From Ancistrus triradiatus (lineage: Eukaryota > Chordata > Actinopteri > Siluriformes > Loricariidae), in assembly GCA_025084515.1 (NCBI GenBank), contig JAJAGP010000863.1, positions 88,501 to 152,500 of the forward strand: DNA of 64,000 nt. Reading direction: 5' to 3'. This document shows positions 32,025 to 42,215 of the stretch, one piece after another. Every line of letters begins with the position of its first letter. Within the stretch, counting starts at the first letter, position 1. The notes below the pieces were generated by a model, which saw only the letters and a program-made list of their open reading frames with translations, did no database searches and was not told the origin of the DNA. The translations under genes were made by a program, and so were the position numbers.

Positions 32025-32640
32025 TTAACAAGCTCAGGTATGGAGCTAGGCAGCGCTAACTGCTCAGTTGCGAAGCTAATGGGCGTAGCGAGCTCAGGTA
32101 CGGAGATAGGCGGCGCTAGCTGCTCAGTTGCGGAGCTAATGGGTGCGGCGAGTTCAGGTACGGAGCTAGGCGGCGCTAGCTGCTCAGTTGCGGAGCTAAT
32201 GGGTGTGCCGAGCTCAGGTACGGAGCTAGGTGGTGCTAGCTCTCAGTTGCGGAGCTAATGGGTGCGCCGAGCTCAGGTACAGAGCTAGGCGGAACTAGCT
32301 GCTCAGTTACGGAGCTGGGCGGTGCTAACTGCTCAGGTACGGAGCTAAAGGGCGCGGCGTGCTCAGGTACGGAGCTGGGCAGTGCTAAATACTCAGTTAT
32401 AGAACTAAAGGGCGCGGCATGCTCAGGTATGGAGTTGAGCGTTGCTAACTGCTCGAGTACAAAGCTAACTTGCTGAAGTATGGGGCTAACGGGCGCGGCA
32501 TGCTCAGGTACGGAGCTGGGTTGGTGCCAAATGCTCAGTTATAGAGCTAAAGGGCACGGCGACCTCAGGTATGGAGCTGGACAGCGCTAACTGCTCAATT
32601 ATAGAGCTAAAGGGCGCTGTGAGCTCAGGTACAAAATGTT
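32025..32640. repeat. Minisatellite, 30-bp units in 60-bp dimers
   Basis: Tandem units of the type 'GCTCAGGTACGGAGCTAGGC' plus ten bases alternate with 'GCTCAGTTGCGGAGCTAATG' plus ten bases, about 20 units in all. Because the period is divisible by three, both strands keep long open frames: Ser-Gly-Thr-Glu-Leu repeats on plus, Pro-Ser-Ser-Ala-rich repeats on minus. It lies within the gag-like segment of the LTR element. Confidence 0.9.
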
Positions 32641-33164
32641 CCAGCCGGGACGGAAATGACACGCTGCAGGTCAGACCCATCCTCTCCCTAGCCCGCATGG
32701 CCAGGTCGAACAGATGGAAAAGGGGGATCGGTGGAAGAGCAGTTCGATGTCCACCTCCTCATTAAGACCCCGTTCAAATAGGTACATGAGTGGTGACTCA
32801 TTAAAGCCACTCATCTCGACCATGGCACAGAACTCCGCCACATACTCAACTACCTCCCTGGAGCCCTGAAAAATATTAAAAATGATGGGCGGCGTGAGTG
32901 GCTGGGGGTCCAGGTAAGTGGTGGGTAGACTGAGGGCTACCTGAACCCACGCTTGCGGCAGTGAGGTCTGGGCAACTTAGGAGGGTTGGGATGCCACACC
33001 GGGTCCATGACTCGTCCACAGTCAATGGACGGCCCCCAAAAAGTCAGCCGGGACCTGGATAGAGATACCCGCCGACCACCGCCACTGAGAACATCCAAAC
33101 TGGAGGTCCAGGAGCTAACGCTGAGTCCTTTTACTGGTTGAACCCTACTGTTACATTTCGCCAT
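32640..33164 (-). pseudogene. gag-like remnant of the LTR element
   Basis: The minus-strand ATG at 33164 ('MAKCNSRVQPVKGL') opens a 75-codon frame to a stop at 32937. Further on, about 32875-32735 reads 'SREVVEYVAEFCAMVEMSGF' and 'LMYLFERGLNEEVDIELL', similar in layout to the capsid part of Ty3/Gypsy gag (E-Y-x-x-E-F ... F-x-x-G-L). A shifted frame 'MRARERMGLTCSV' (32698) leads into the repeat region. Broken by stops and shifts, so no product is expected. Confidence 0.5.
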
Positions 33165-33220
33165 ATTAAAATGATGACAAACCGTGAAAATAGAAAAAGG
33201 GATTTTAGGACCCAATTGCT

Positions 33221-33575
33221 GTTAGCTCCAGATGGAAAGTATGAACCAAAAAAATAAATAAATAAAAGAACAAAATATAAATAAATGAACAAAACGAAAG
33301 AAGAGACAAGTGTTTTAAGCACACACCACCGGGGCGCTGAGGCTTAAATACACAAAAGAAAAAATAAGGCAATGCTCTCACTCGTTCCACGCATGCACAG
33401 AGCAATGTGACTAGGAAAGCAAATGAGACCGAGGAGAAAAAATGGTAGACACAAGTGCCGCTTAAAGCAGACTTACACCATAAAGGAAATGAAAGGGAAA
33501 AGGAAGGTGCTGGAGAAAGCCTTGAGCAGGACGTGAGCAGCGCATCCTGAAACGAAAGTAAAAGGCAAACTACAG
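33221..33575 (-). repeat. 5' LTR of the Gypsy-like element, truncated
   Basis: Alignable to the left repeat over about 350 bp, with scattered substitutions and small gaps. The upstream U3-equivalent part (with the TATA-like box) is not alignable beyond about 33575. Confidence 0.55.
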
Positions 33576-33745
33576 AGCCGAACTTTGCTCGCAAGAGTTC
33601 AGCTAGGCCGAGGAATGTCGAGGTGTGCGTGCACAGTCCAACAACTGCACAGCCAGCGTCCACCAGGGAGATCACCCACGCCGAGTGACCGGAGAGTGGA
33701 AAGAGGCACGAGGAGAGAGAGGTACATGGCGATGAAGCAGCTTTC

Positions 33746-33931
33746 ACATATGTATTGGATCATTTTCCTCAATAAATAAATGACCAAGTATAATATTTTT
33801 GTTTCATTTGTTTAACTGGGTTCTCTTTAACTAATTTTAGGACTTGTGTGAAAATCTGATGATGTTTTAGGTCATATTTATGCATAAATATAGAAAATTC
33901 TAAAGGGTTTACAAACCTTCAAGCACCACTG
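33746..33931 (+). mobile_element. 3' end fragment of a Tc1-like transposon
   Basis: Matches the last 185 bp of the full element at 50641-52213 ('TTGGATCATTTTCCTCAATA', 'GTTTAACTGGGTTCTCTTTA', 'AGGTCATATTTATGCATAAA') and ends '...CAAGCACCACTG' followed by TA. Same family and orientation as the 5' fragment at 21343-21720. Confidence 0.8.
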
Positions 33932-33933
33932 TA

Positions 33934-35509
33934 ATTACAAATATGTTACCAATATTTTAAAAGCTGTTCTACAATAAAATTTTAAATGTCTAGCTCAGGG
34001 GTGTCATCAGACCCACTTTACTGGGGCAAATGTTACAGTAAAATGTTGTTGAGCCCCACTAAAATCACAGCGGTAAAGAGTTAATTTTAGTTTTTATCAT
34101 TTTATTATAATGGACATCAATCCAAACATTTAAATATTTAAAAGAAAGTCAACCACGCTGCAGTCAAGATAATCATTTATAACTGTATAATCTACCAAAA
34201 GTACATATTAGACCACAAAAGCAACGGCATTCATTAAACTAGCAAATGATAGTATAAATAAAATGCAATTAATAAAAAAATCATTTATTGTTAATTTGTT
34301 CTTCATTCTCATGTCAGAGTAACTCCCAGTTTAGTGCTAAATCTCTATTTCAATCTTTATTTAGTATTTAACAAGATTATTTTATGCATAGGTGTGCCCC
34401 TGGCAAGCAGATGAGTATAAGGGTAAATTTCTTTGTGTGCCTCAGGAGTCTGGCAACTCTCGAAAGTCTAGTTTATTCTCAGTACAAAAGTTACTAGTTC
34501 GACTCTAACGCCAGATACCTGAGGTCATTCAGTGCCATCTTGTGGTCATATCTGCAGACTAGTTACCACCAGCTCTACATCTTAGGGGTTTTATTACTGA
34601 TTACTTATCTATCTCAGTCTTTAATTGCCCTGTAAATGCTCAGTGGGTTTAGGTCAGGAAGACCTACCACACACTAATAAACCCTGAACGTTTTGTTTTG
34701 CTTCAGGTTTTCACTCAAATTGCTTTGTTGAATGTATGATGTGTAATGAAAAAAAAAGCAACAACAATGTACTCTATTCAGTTCGAGAAAAATTAAACAA
34801 ATATTTGCTAGTACTACCTACTTTGTAATTATATAAGCACATATACAGTTCAACAAACAGGTTCAGATTAAACTGCTGCACATCTTTTTATATATATTTC
34901 CACACATTAAGCACTACATTGGAGAAGCAGGAAAGTGTTGTTCATAGTACCAGGATTCAGTCCTCTCCTTTTGTATACATGTGAGTTTCTTCTCCTAAGT
35001 GTAATGAGTCAGTGTATGGCCTTCAATTAATTATGGTGTATTCCAGGCCTTATACCCAATATTTCCCAAGTACAGACTCACCGGGGTTCTGATTAGGATG
35101 AAAAGCCACCCCTATAAACAACAACATCAATTGGAATTATAACATAATTCATAATAAGGTTTTTTTTATGTTTGCAGGACCTAAATTAGTAGTTACGTGC
35201 ATTTTGGTATATCAAAACAGTGGGACATCAAGGGCATGCTAGTAGTATTCTGCTAACTCATTGCCCAACCAGTGTTTGAGCACTGACTGGAACACTGGTT
35301 GTAATACAAGTAATCACCACCAGATAGAGCTACAGGGACTCCAGCGATATATTCTTTCCTATTTATAAATACAGAATACACAACTTCTCATCCCCAAAAC
35401 GAAAGCTTGGGAACCGCTGTAAGAGTCATAACGCAGTCTGATGCCTGTTGAGGAGACAGGTAGAAAGTTGACAGAGAGTTTTACAGTTTATTACAGGATG
35501 CATAAACAA
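33934..35509. other. non-coding stretch
   Basis: No gene. 'GCTCAGGGGTGTCATCAGAC' at about 33993 resembles one end of a common hAT-type non-autonomous repeat, not delimitable. Confidence 0.45.
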
Positions 35510-35650
35510 CATACGTTCCAGGGGTCAAATCCCACCTCTGTCAAGCTGCTGCTGTTTGGACCTTGAGCGAAACCATTAACCCACAATTGCTTGGATTGTA
35601 TCAGTTGTAAGTCACTCTGGGGAGGGTGTCTGCAAAATGTAAATGTTACA
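35510..35650 (+). repeat. tRNA-derived SINE fragment
   Basis: 'GGGGTCAAATCCCACCTCTG', 'CATTAACCCACAATTGCTTG', 'TAAGTCACTCTGG' and a TAAATGTTA tail: the 3' two thirds of the SINE at 56040-56232. Confidence 0.7.
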
Positions 35651-35863
35651 AAATGTAGCAGTAGTAGTTTATGTTGTTATAATAATAACAGTGATGATGA
35701 TAATGATGATTATTTTTATTAGTAGCAGCAAATCTTTATTAATTGCTTCATTTTGTTGTTATGATAACAGTTGTGATGGTAGCTAATTGTTATTTTATCA
35801 AAATTATTATTATTATTATTATTGTTGTTGTTGTTGTTGTTGTTATTGTTGTTGTTGTTGTTG

Positions 35864-35914
<51 letters not shown>

Positions 35915-35980
35915 GAATTAGAATTAGTAGTAGATGTATTAGTACTGCAGTTGTTGTAATGATGATGTTAATTGTCGTGA

Positions 35981-36047
<67 letters not shown>

Positions 36048-36337
36048 TGTAGTAGTCATACAGTTGTTGTTATAATGATTATGTTAATGGTCGTGATTGT
36101 TGTTGTTGTTGTTGTTATTATTATTATTATTAGTAGTAGTAGTAGTAGTAGTAGTAGTATTATGTTGTTGTTGTTGTTCTCGTTGTTGTTAATATATAAT
36201 TATTAGAGGTAGTAGGAATTGTTGTATTAGTATTAGTATTGTAGTAGTATTGTTGTTGTTTTAATGACTATGGTAATGATGGTGGCGATTATTATCATTA
36301 GTAGTAGGCTAATAGTAGTAGTAGTTTATGATTGGCC

Positions 36338-36390
<53 letters not shown>

Positions 36391-36395
36391 TTAAC
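35650..36395. repeat. Compound trinucleotide array (ATT/GTT/GTA)
   Basis: Long blocks of ATT, GTT and AGT units, each repeated many times, separated by short near-period-3 spacers. The largest pure ATT run is near 36340-36390. Most units share one central T in the same phase (R-T-W pattern). The poly-Ile/Val/Asn/Thr frames on both strands (35743-36059) are by-products. Confidence 0.95.
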
Positions 36396-36519
36396 TTCTT
36401 AAACTCAAGGTAACATTATATAAGGTGCGAGATTGACTAGTCTTAACACTGTAGAGAACAGCTAAAGGTAGTTTAAGCACGGGAGGAGGAACCCTCATTC
36501 AAAACCAACCGGCTTTTCT

Positions 36520-36560
36520 TTAGGCTCAGGTGGGGAGGGGCCAGTGATAAAGAGGCGTGA
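36520..36560 (+). promoter_or_regulatory. GC-box-like promoter candidate of arhgap29-like gene
   Basis: 'CAGGTGGGGAGGGGCCAGTG' and, 50 bp on, 'GTAGTGGGAGGGGTTTATG' are Sp/KLF-type G-rich boxes in otherwise AT-rich DNA, just ahead of the probable first exon. No TATA box is seen. Positional inference. Confidence 0.35.
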
Positions 36561-36715
36561 GTCGGGAGAAGCTAGAGTAGTGTAGTGGGAGGGGTTTATG
36601 ACTGGCGGTGGGATCAGTTGATCTCAGTGATAGTGGAGATCGGAGGGACTAAGTCTCATTCCTTCTCTCTCCGTGGATTACCGCAGGATTTCTCTTTTTG
36701 AGGAATGTTTTACGC
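36561..36715 (+). other. Probable 5' non-coding exon 1 of arhgap29-like gene
   Basis: Unique sequence downstream of the G-rich boxes, ending at a consensus donor 'TTTACGC|GTGAGTAAC' (GT at 36716). It contains no useful ATG frame, as expected for a 5'UTR exon. The next good acceptor followed by a coding exon is at 37885. The transcription start is not determinable here, so the left boundary is nominal. Confidence 0.4.
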
Positions 36716-36728
36716 GTGAGTAACTTTG

Positions 36729-36731
<3 letters not shown>

Positions 36732-36763
<32 letters not shown>
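36732..36763. repeat. (TC)n microsatellite
   Basis: A pure pyrimidine TC run directly downstream of the probable exon 1 donor. Confidence 0.9.
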
Positions 36764-36767
<4 letters not shown>

Positions 36768-36929
36768 TTTAGTGACTGATAATCAATGAACGTCAGATCA
36801 TTGGAAATATTTGTTCAATTTGACCTGTAATTGTTTGAATGATAGGAAAATGTTTTGCTGCTGTTTGTAAATCCTAATAGATCTGTTTAGACCGGTCTGT
36901 ATTAAACTTGGACTGCTCTAAACTATTGG

Positions 36930-37095
36930 TTAAGGTAAGGGACTATGGACCAGAATCCCACCTCTGCCGAGCTGACACTGTTGAGCCCTTTAGCAAATCC
37001 CTCAACCCACAATTGCATGGATCGCAAGATAGAATCAGTTTTATGTCACTCTGGATAAGGGCATCTGCTAAATGACTAAATGTAAATGTTAAACT
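36930..37095 (+). repeat. tRNA-derived SINE
   Basis: 'GGTTAAGGTAAGGGACTATG', 'CCCACCTCTGCCGAGCTG', 'CCTCAACCCACAATTGCATG', 'CACTCTGGATAAGGGCATCT' and 'TAAATGTAAATGTTA'. Nearly full length, lacking part of the B box. Same family as 56040-56232. Confidence 0.8.
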
Positions 37096-37884
37096 GATGA
37101 CATGTATAGTATTTACAAGGAATTTACCAGAGTGACTTACACAAGTGCCTTATATTGTCCTTAGGAGCAATAAGTTTCCAAAAGTATTTTGCAATGGCTA
37201 AGTCCATTTTGAGCTGGAAGCATTCCTAATTCATTGTAATGTCCATGTGAGTTACATTTGTAAATAACTTAAGATGTAGTTTTGGCATTTGTCTGCATTT
37301 TGTACCTTATAGGTATATGCAATTGTAAGGGCCCATACACATCACAGTACATTTTCATTAAGTGGGTATACTCAAATCCCAGTGGTTTAATAGTTGGCGT
37401 TCTGCGTAAAACTTGTCTATTACATAGACAACACCACTGCTTTATCCTGCCATCCATGACTTTGTATATAGAGCAGAGGTATGTGTATGAACTGCTCACA
37501 TCAAGTTTGAAGTGTATACAAATGGTTTTTTTTCAGTTTCATTCTTAAGAGACATTCAACTGTAAAGTTTTGTCTCTGGTATTAAAACGACATTCAGTTT
37601 GTGTTATGGTCCATATCTTGAGTATGAGTGCAGGGACATCGACATGAAGATAAAACAACTCCTGTCACATCGAAACATTATCACTAGACTTTAAAAAGAC
37701 TAAATACCCTTATGGTGTTTTAGTGTTCAAATGCACCTAATTCAAGTTTCAGCTAACCGTCCAGTCAAGTCACTGATGCAATGTTAGTGAGTCATAGCAG
37801 TCCAGGGTCTCTCTAGGTTATTATCAGAAGAGCACTGTTGTGTGAACCACTCATATGTAACACCTGTTCTCTTTCCTGAAACAG
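37096..37884. other. non-coding stretch (probable intron 1)
   Basis: No recognisable repeat or coding exon. The frames at 37269-37548 overlap on opposite strands and show no family resemblance. Confidence 0.45.
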
Positions 37885-38207
37885 CTGTCTCCACTAAGGA
37901 CGGGTGGAATAGGACAGAATCTGAGATCGTTATTGTGGTCTTACTCGTCCCAACGAGCTGGCTGCAGCTGGGATGTTTGCCGGCGGGATGCTGCAGCAAG
38001 GCAGCTTAGGAAACAAACGTGGCATTGCACAGTTCTCCAACTCCCACTTCTTTCCACTGGAATCAGAATCAGACTTCAGATCCAGCGTTCAGAGAGATTC
38101 ACTGAGCTCCATCAACTGTGACCCAGAATACATCATGCAGCTTGTTAGTGATGTAAGGAGGTTTGCTGATGTGCTATTTCATCTCAAGGAGGCATTCAAC
38201 TCCAGAG
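37885..38207 (+). CDS. arhgap29-like gene, first coding exon
   Basis: Rho GTPase-activating protein 29 switches off RhoA-type GTPases in the cytoplasm, acting through an N-terminal F-BAR-like coiled coil, a C1 zinc finger and a RhoGAP domain. Only the N-terminus is encoded here. Acceptor 'CTTTCCTGAAACAG' ends at 37884. An in-frame TGA at 37922 precedes ATG 37973, which has G at -3; ATG 37988 is an alternative start. The 78 codons include 'DSLSSINCDPEYIMQLVSDV' and 'RRFADVLFHLKEAFNSR', matching in order the 'DP-[DE]-YI..LV.D[IV]R.F...L..LKEA' signature at the start of ARHGAP29. Donor 'CCAGAG|GTAAGC' follows 38207 (phase 1). The later exons with C1 and RhoGAP domains were not found and should lie beyond the window. 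The related ARHGAP45/GMIP fit less well. Confidence 0.68.
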
Positions 38208-38374
38208 GTAAGCCATAGTCCTTCGGACTTAATAATTATTGTTTCTGTAATAGAAACCTCCAGAATTCACTAGTTCCAAAGGTTTACGGTGGGTGTAACT
38301 TTAAGTTATCATTTATGTAATCCAGCTGATCAGAATGGGAAAAACCCAACGGTATTATGAAAAAAAAAGATTGT

Positions 38375-38480
38375 CCTACCATTTTAGTGCAAAAGTAACA
38401 ATTATAGTAGAAATATTTTACTCTCCTTTTTGATAATATTTACCAGAGTGCCAGTAATTGTGCAGAGCACTGCAGGCATG
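38375..38480. mobile_element. Solo Tc1-type terminus
   Basis: 'ATATTTTACTCTCCTTTTTG' and 'CCAGAGTGCCAGTAATTGTG' match the terminus of the family at 10394-13282 and 47089-48631. No body is present. It lies in the presumed second intron of the arhgap29-like gene. Confidence 0.5.
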
Positions 38481-38950
38481 CTCAGCCGTGTTATAGGATC
38501 TGTAGTGCTAACACATGTGGTATTGTTATTTGGCCACCTCAAAATATTATCGCTTCTCTAGTGTTCCAGTCAGGTGGAGTCTGCCTAGAGAATGACAGCA
38601 GTCTTCTAAACAGAGGTACCATAAAGGGGGAGTAACTCCAAAGGCCCTGGATAGACAGAGGAGTCCTCAAAGGGGAAAACATGGTCCAGGAGAACAGAGA
38701 GTTTAGTATATAAACCCTATTCCCTGCTCTTTTGTTGCTGAGGTTCCTTGTTTTAATCATGTTTGGGGTGGCACTGTATTGTGTTGAGTTCTTCTGATCG
38801 AAGGCAGCCAGGCTATAATTTTACCAGGTTAGAGTTCTGTGAAAGTTGATGAGCTGAACTGTTCTGAATGACCAGAATGTTTTAAGAATGCTGTATTTTA
38901 ATGCAGCATCAAGTTTAAATCAATCTATAATAAAAGTTGTAAAAATTATT

Positions 38951-39160
38951 GTCAAGTCAAGTCAGATCTATTTATATAGCACTTTTTTACAATGGAGCAT
39001 TGTCTCAAAGCAACTTTACAAGTTTAGATTTTCTCCTAATAACTATGTCCAATCCCAAATTGAGCAAGCCTAGGGCGACAGTGGCAAGGAAAAACTCCCT
39101 GGGTGTTATAGGAAGAAACCTTGGGAGGACCAAGACTCAAAAAGGGACCCAACCTCCTTG
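38951..39160 (-). repeat. Dispersed fish repeat with TTGACT tail, 3' part
   Basis: Reverse complement of the 3' 210 bp of the 19190-19792 copy ('GTCAAGTCAAGTCAGATCTA' first, then 'GAGCATTGTCTCAAAGCAAC', 'GGGCGACAGTGGCAAGGAAA'). Confidence 0.85.
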
Positions 39161-39782
39161 TGACAGGAAAATGTCTATTTGATCTTTATATGTCCTTATT
39201 TTTGTGAAATCGAGTAGTGTTTCAAACTGACGATAGTTTGAACTTCATACCTTTTGGCTGCTTGGTCAGTAACCTCTCTTATCTGTGGCTTTTTGCTGGA
39301 TGAACTTCAGATCCTGACAGGATTGTGTAATGCAGGTTGAAACAACATTTAATTCGTTAATATTAAATATATTTTTATTAGGAATATAATCAGACCCTGT
39401 TATCCGGATGTAGCTTACCTCTTCACCTGAAAAGGTTTGGCTACCGTGAATACCAGGGCCTTATTTCCAATATATACTGTACATATAGGGGAGTACCCTA
39501 TACTCCCTGCTGAAGCACTCCTAAATTGAGTCCCAGGATTCCTAAAAATAGTAAAAAGTATTTTTTTTGTCATTTTTTATACAGAAGTTTGTCTCTGATA
39601 AGATAAAAAAATGTTACAACCAGAAAAAGTATATGGTTTAAACGTCACCTCACCAATGGTATAATCCAAGTGATGGCTTTGTGGCTCACAGGCTCAGCAT
39701 TTATAGAAGGTTGTCAGATGTTCTCCCTTCACAACTGTGGGAATGATAGTCTGAAATTATGTTATAATGTACAGTTTTTTGT

Positions 39783-39801
39783 AAAAAAAAAAAAAAAAAA
39801 A
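39783..39801. repeat. poly(A) tract
   Basis: A run of about 19 A. No retroposon body is identifiable upstream. Confidence 0.9.
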
Positions 39802-42129
39802 CAGGTGCTGGGCGAGCTGGTCTCATTGGGTCCTAAAGCTATGATCCAATCGCAGGTGGTACACACCTTCAGAATATAACCATAATGTTCAGAAAATGTT
39901 CACAATACGTTTATGTCTGGGTAATACTGGTGGAGAGGACTTTCTGGTTGAATCTCCTGCCTGCCTCTTATCTGTGGATCTTTGCCTCATTAATGGACAA
40001 TGTCTTGTTCATCACATGTATCACAAGTGTGCACGTCGGTTACTGTCTCACAGCTGTTTCCTCTAGCACTAAGTGCTACAGTATAAAGTAAATATAAATT
40101 ACTTCATAATTATCCACTAAAATAAAAAAGGGTGTACGTAGAGCAAAAAACACAATTTATAGCGTAGTCTATGTCAGTTATATAATCACATTCCACATGC
40201 TGTAGTGGTTTTGTGGTTTGGATAGTGGGTTGGTTTGTCATTGTTAATAATTACTCTGGGAAAAGGTGGCAAGCAAGGCACCTGATCTTGATACTTAAAT
40301 AGAGAGTTCTACTATTGTGAGAGTACTCATGAAAAAGGTCTCGAGAATAGTACACTACTCCATAATTAAATGAGTTTTTTTTCTTCACTCCTTTTGATAA
40401 TCTCAAGTGAAGCATTTGGAAACCTTTGGGGAAATGATGAAAGAGTGAGGGAAGATTGAGAGGGCGGCTGCTCTTGCATGTGTGATTACTGCATTCCAGA
40501 CTCTGTGCTGCTCAACTCGGCATGGATTGGGCTCAAGAGTTCTAATCCTGCTTTCTGCACATATCCCATATTTATCTAAAGCAATATGTTTGTTTCATTT
40601 AGTTGAGCCATTAAGTTTATTTAATTTTTTTTTACTGAGTTATTGTTTGGAGTAAAAAAGACCCTCATCCTGTATGAGTAGATGTAATAATTTAGTCATG
40701 GTTGTAAGTTATTAATGTGTATGTGTATTAACACAAAACTGTCAAATTCATTGATTGTTATTAACATGTTCTGTATAACCCGGGTTGCAGTGGATCCAGA
40801 GACTGTGAGAATTGCTTGGTACCAGGCAGAAATAGACCCTGGAAAAGGCCCAAACTACAAAATATTGTAGTTTATACGTTTGATTCTTTGATGCACATAA
40901 AAGCTATGTAATATATCATGGGCAGGAATGTCATGTTTTCCAGGAAAGAAACAATATTCTAGTTTGAGCTCAGTGATCTGTCATCAACTGCATCATTAAT
41001 GACTTTAGCTAAAATTAGGTAATTGATGGTTTAAACTGATTAAGAGGTTTTTTTAACATAGTTTTAAAGATTTAGAATAATACATTATACAGTATTATAG
41101 GAAAATTCGATACTTAAATGTTGAACAAAAACATATATCTAAATGGTTTAACATAAACTAGATGATTGTCAAATATAGTCATAACAACAAACTGTTCTTA
41201 TTTATTTAACCTGGCAGTACACTAATCAAAATATGAGTGTTGAAATACCCAATGCATTGTATATTCATTTCAGTGATTTGAGATAGAAGCAATATTAAAA
41301 TAAATGGAGCACTAACAAAATAATCTTTCTCATGGATCCTTGTGATGGCAGATGTTGGAAATTAGACAAGAAAATAATGAAAATATTGCTCATAGGATCA
41401 AATTAACTTAAACAATCATATTTATTTACACTGATAATAGAAAGCTTGTTTATAGAAAAGCATTTTTGTACTTTGTCAGACTTAGTTTAAATGAATCATT
41501 TTTTGTTCCAACAGATTGCCAATAAACTTTATGAAAGGTAGCAGTAATGCCAGTTGTAGTCAGCAGGAATGTCTTTTGTTTGCGGGTGTTTGACCCTTCT
41601 CAGCCTCGAGTGCTTTTTGGAGGGCTCTCTCTCTGTGTGACCCCTTGTTGCTCACCACTGCATCCTCCACCCACTCCGCCACTCTGAGTGTTTATGAATG
41701 ATGGTACACACATTTTTGGCATAGTTTGGATAATTGTACAAGTCCACCTTAGGGTGCCAATGTCTCACTCCAGATGACTTTCATTTTACTGTTATTATAC
41801 AGAAAATTTGGCACCACAACAAAAGGTGTCCATTGAATACATGCAAGTTAAAGGTGTTTGGAAGCAGCACCCTGTTCTGCACCACCTGCAGTGCAGCGAC
41901 TCTTGATGGTGCTTTAATGTACTCATCCTTTGTTTGCCACATTTTAAGTCCACATAAGATTTGTGTATGAAAAGAGCTTGTCCAACAGTTATTTATTTAT
42001 TTATTAACATAATGTCATGTCAGCAGCAGTGGCTATATGCATGACAGGAACGTGCTTACAGCTGTACTCATCAAACACAGACACACTGGGGCAAAATAGA
42101 GAGATCAGTTAACCTAACGCATATATTTG

Positions 42130-42215
42130 GTATCTGGGAGGATCCGGAGTACCTGTAGAAAAGCCACACAGATACAGGGAGAACATGCAAACTCATTTGC
42201 TCCACTGTACCACCT
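42130..42215 (-). repeat. SINE-like fragment
   Basis: 'GGAGTACCTGTAGAAAAGCC', 'AGGGAGAACATGCAAACTC' and 'GCTCCACTGTACCACC': the reversed head of the SINE family at 9231-9585. Confidence 0.55.

Larger units (their letters stand above)
31099..33575 (-). mobile_element. Internally deleted LTR retrotransposon (Ty3/Gypsy-like)
   Basis: Two direct repeats flank about 1.5 kb. The right-hand copy (33221-33575) and the left-hand copy (31099-31723) share 'AGCTCCAGATGGAAAG', 'AATAAATAAATAAAA', 'GGCAATGCTCTCACTCGT', 'GAGAAAAAATGGTAGACACA' and 'ACCATAAAGGAAATGAA'. On the minus strand the left copy starts TGTTACG right after a purine run GGGGAGGGC (31736-31724), as a 3' LTR does after its polypurine tract. 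It carries a TATA-like GCTATTTAAGAGC. Just inside the right copy is 'TGGGTCCTAAAATCCC' (33214-33199), a candidate tRNA primer site. No protease, reverse transcriptase or integrase is present, so the element is non-autonomous. The right LTR is truncated next to a Tc1 fragment. Confidence 0.7.

Noticed and set aside
31767..32476. Long plus-strand frames rich in Ser-Gly-Thr-Glu-Leu repeats, looking like a repeat-containing protein
   Set aside because: They are the antisense reading of a minisatellite inside an LTR retrotransposon remnant. The 30-bp period keeps any frame open, and there is no separate promoter, splice context or family resemblance.
32025..32640. Regular spacing that might suggest a CRISPR-like array
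   Set aside because: Units are contiguous and all alike, with no unique spacers, and the sequence is vertebrate. It is a minisatellite.
33205..33747. 180-codon minus-strand frame with many hydrophobic residues
   Set aside because: It lies across the right-hand LTR and its flank. It opens with a non-repeat stretch next to a Tc1 fragment and has no recognisable domain.
35743..36059. Poly-Ile/Val and poly-Thr/Asn frames on both strands
   Set aside because: Pure by-products of the ATT/GTT/GTA trinucleotide array.
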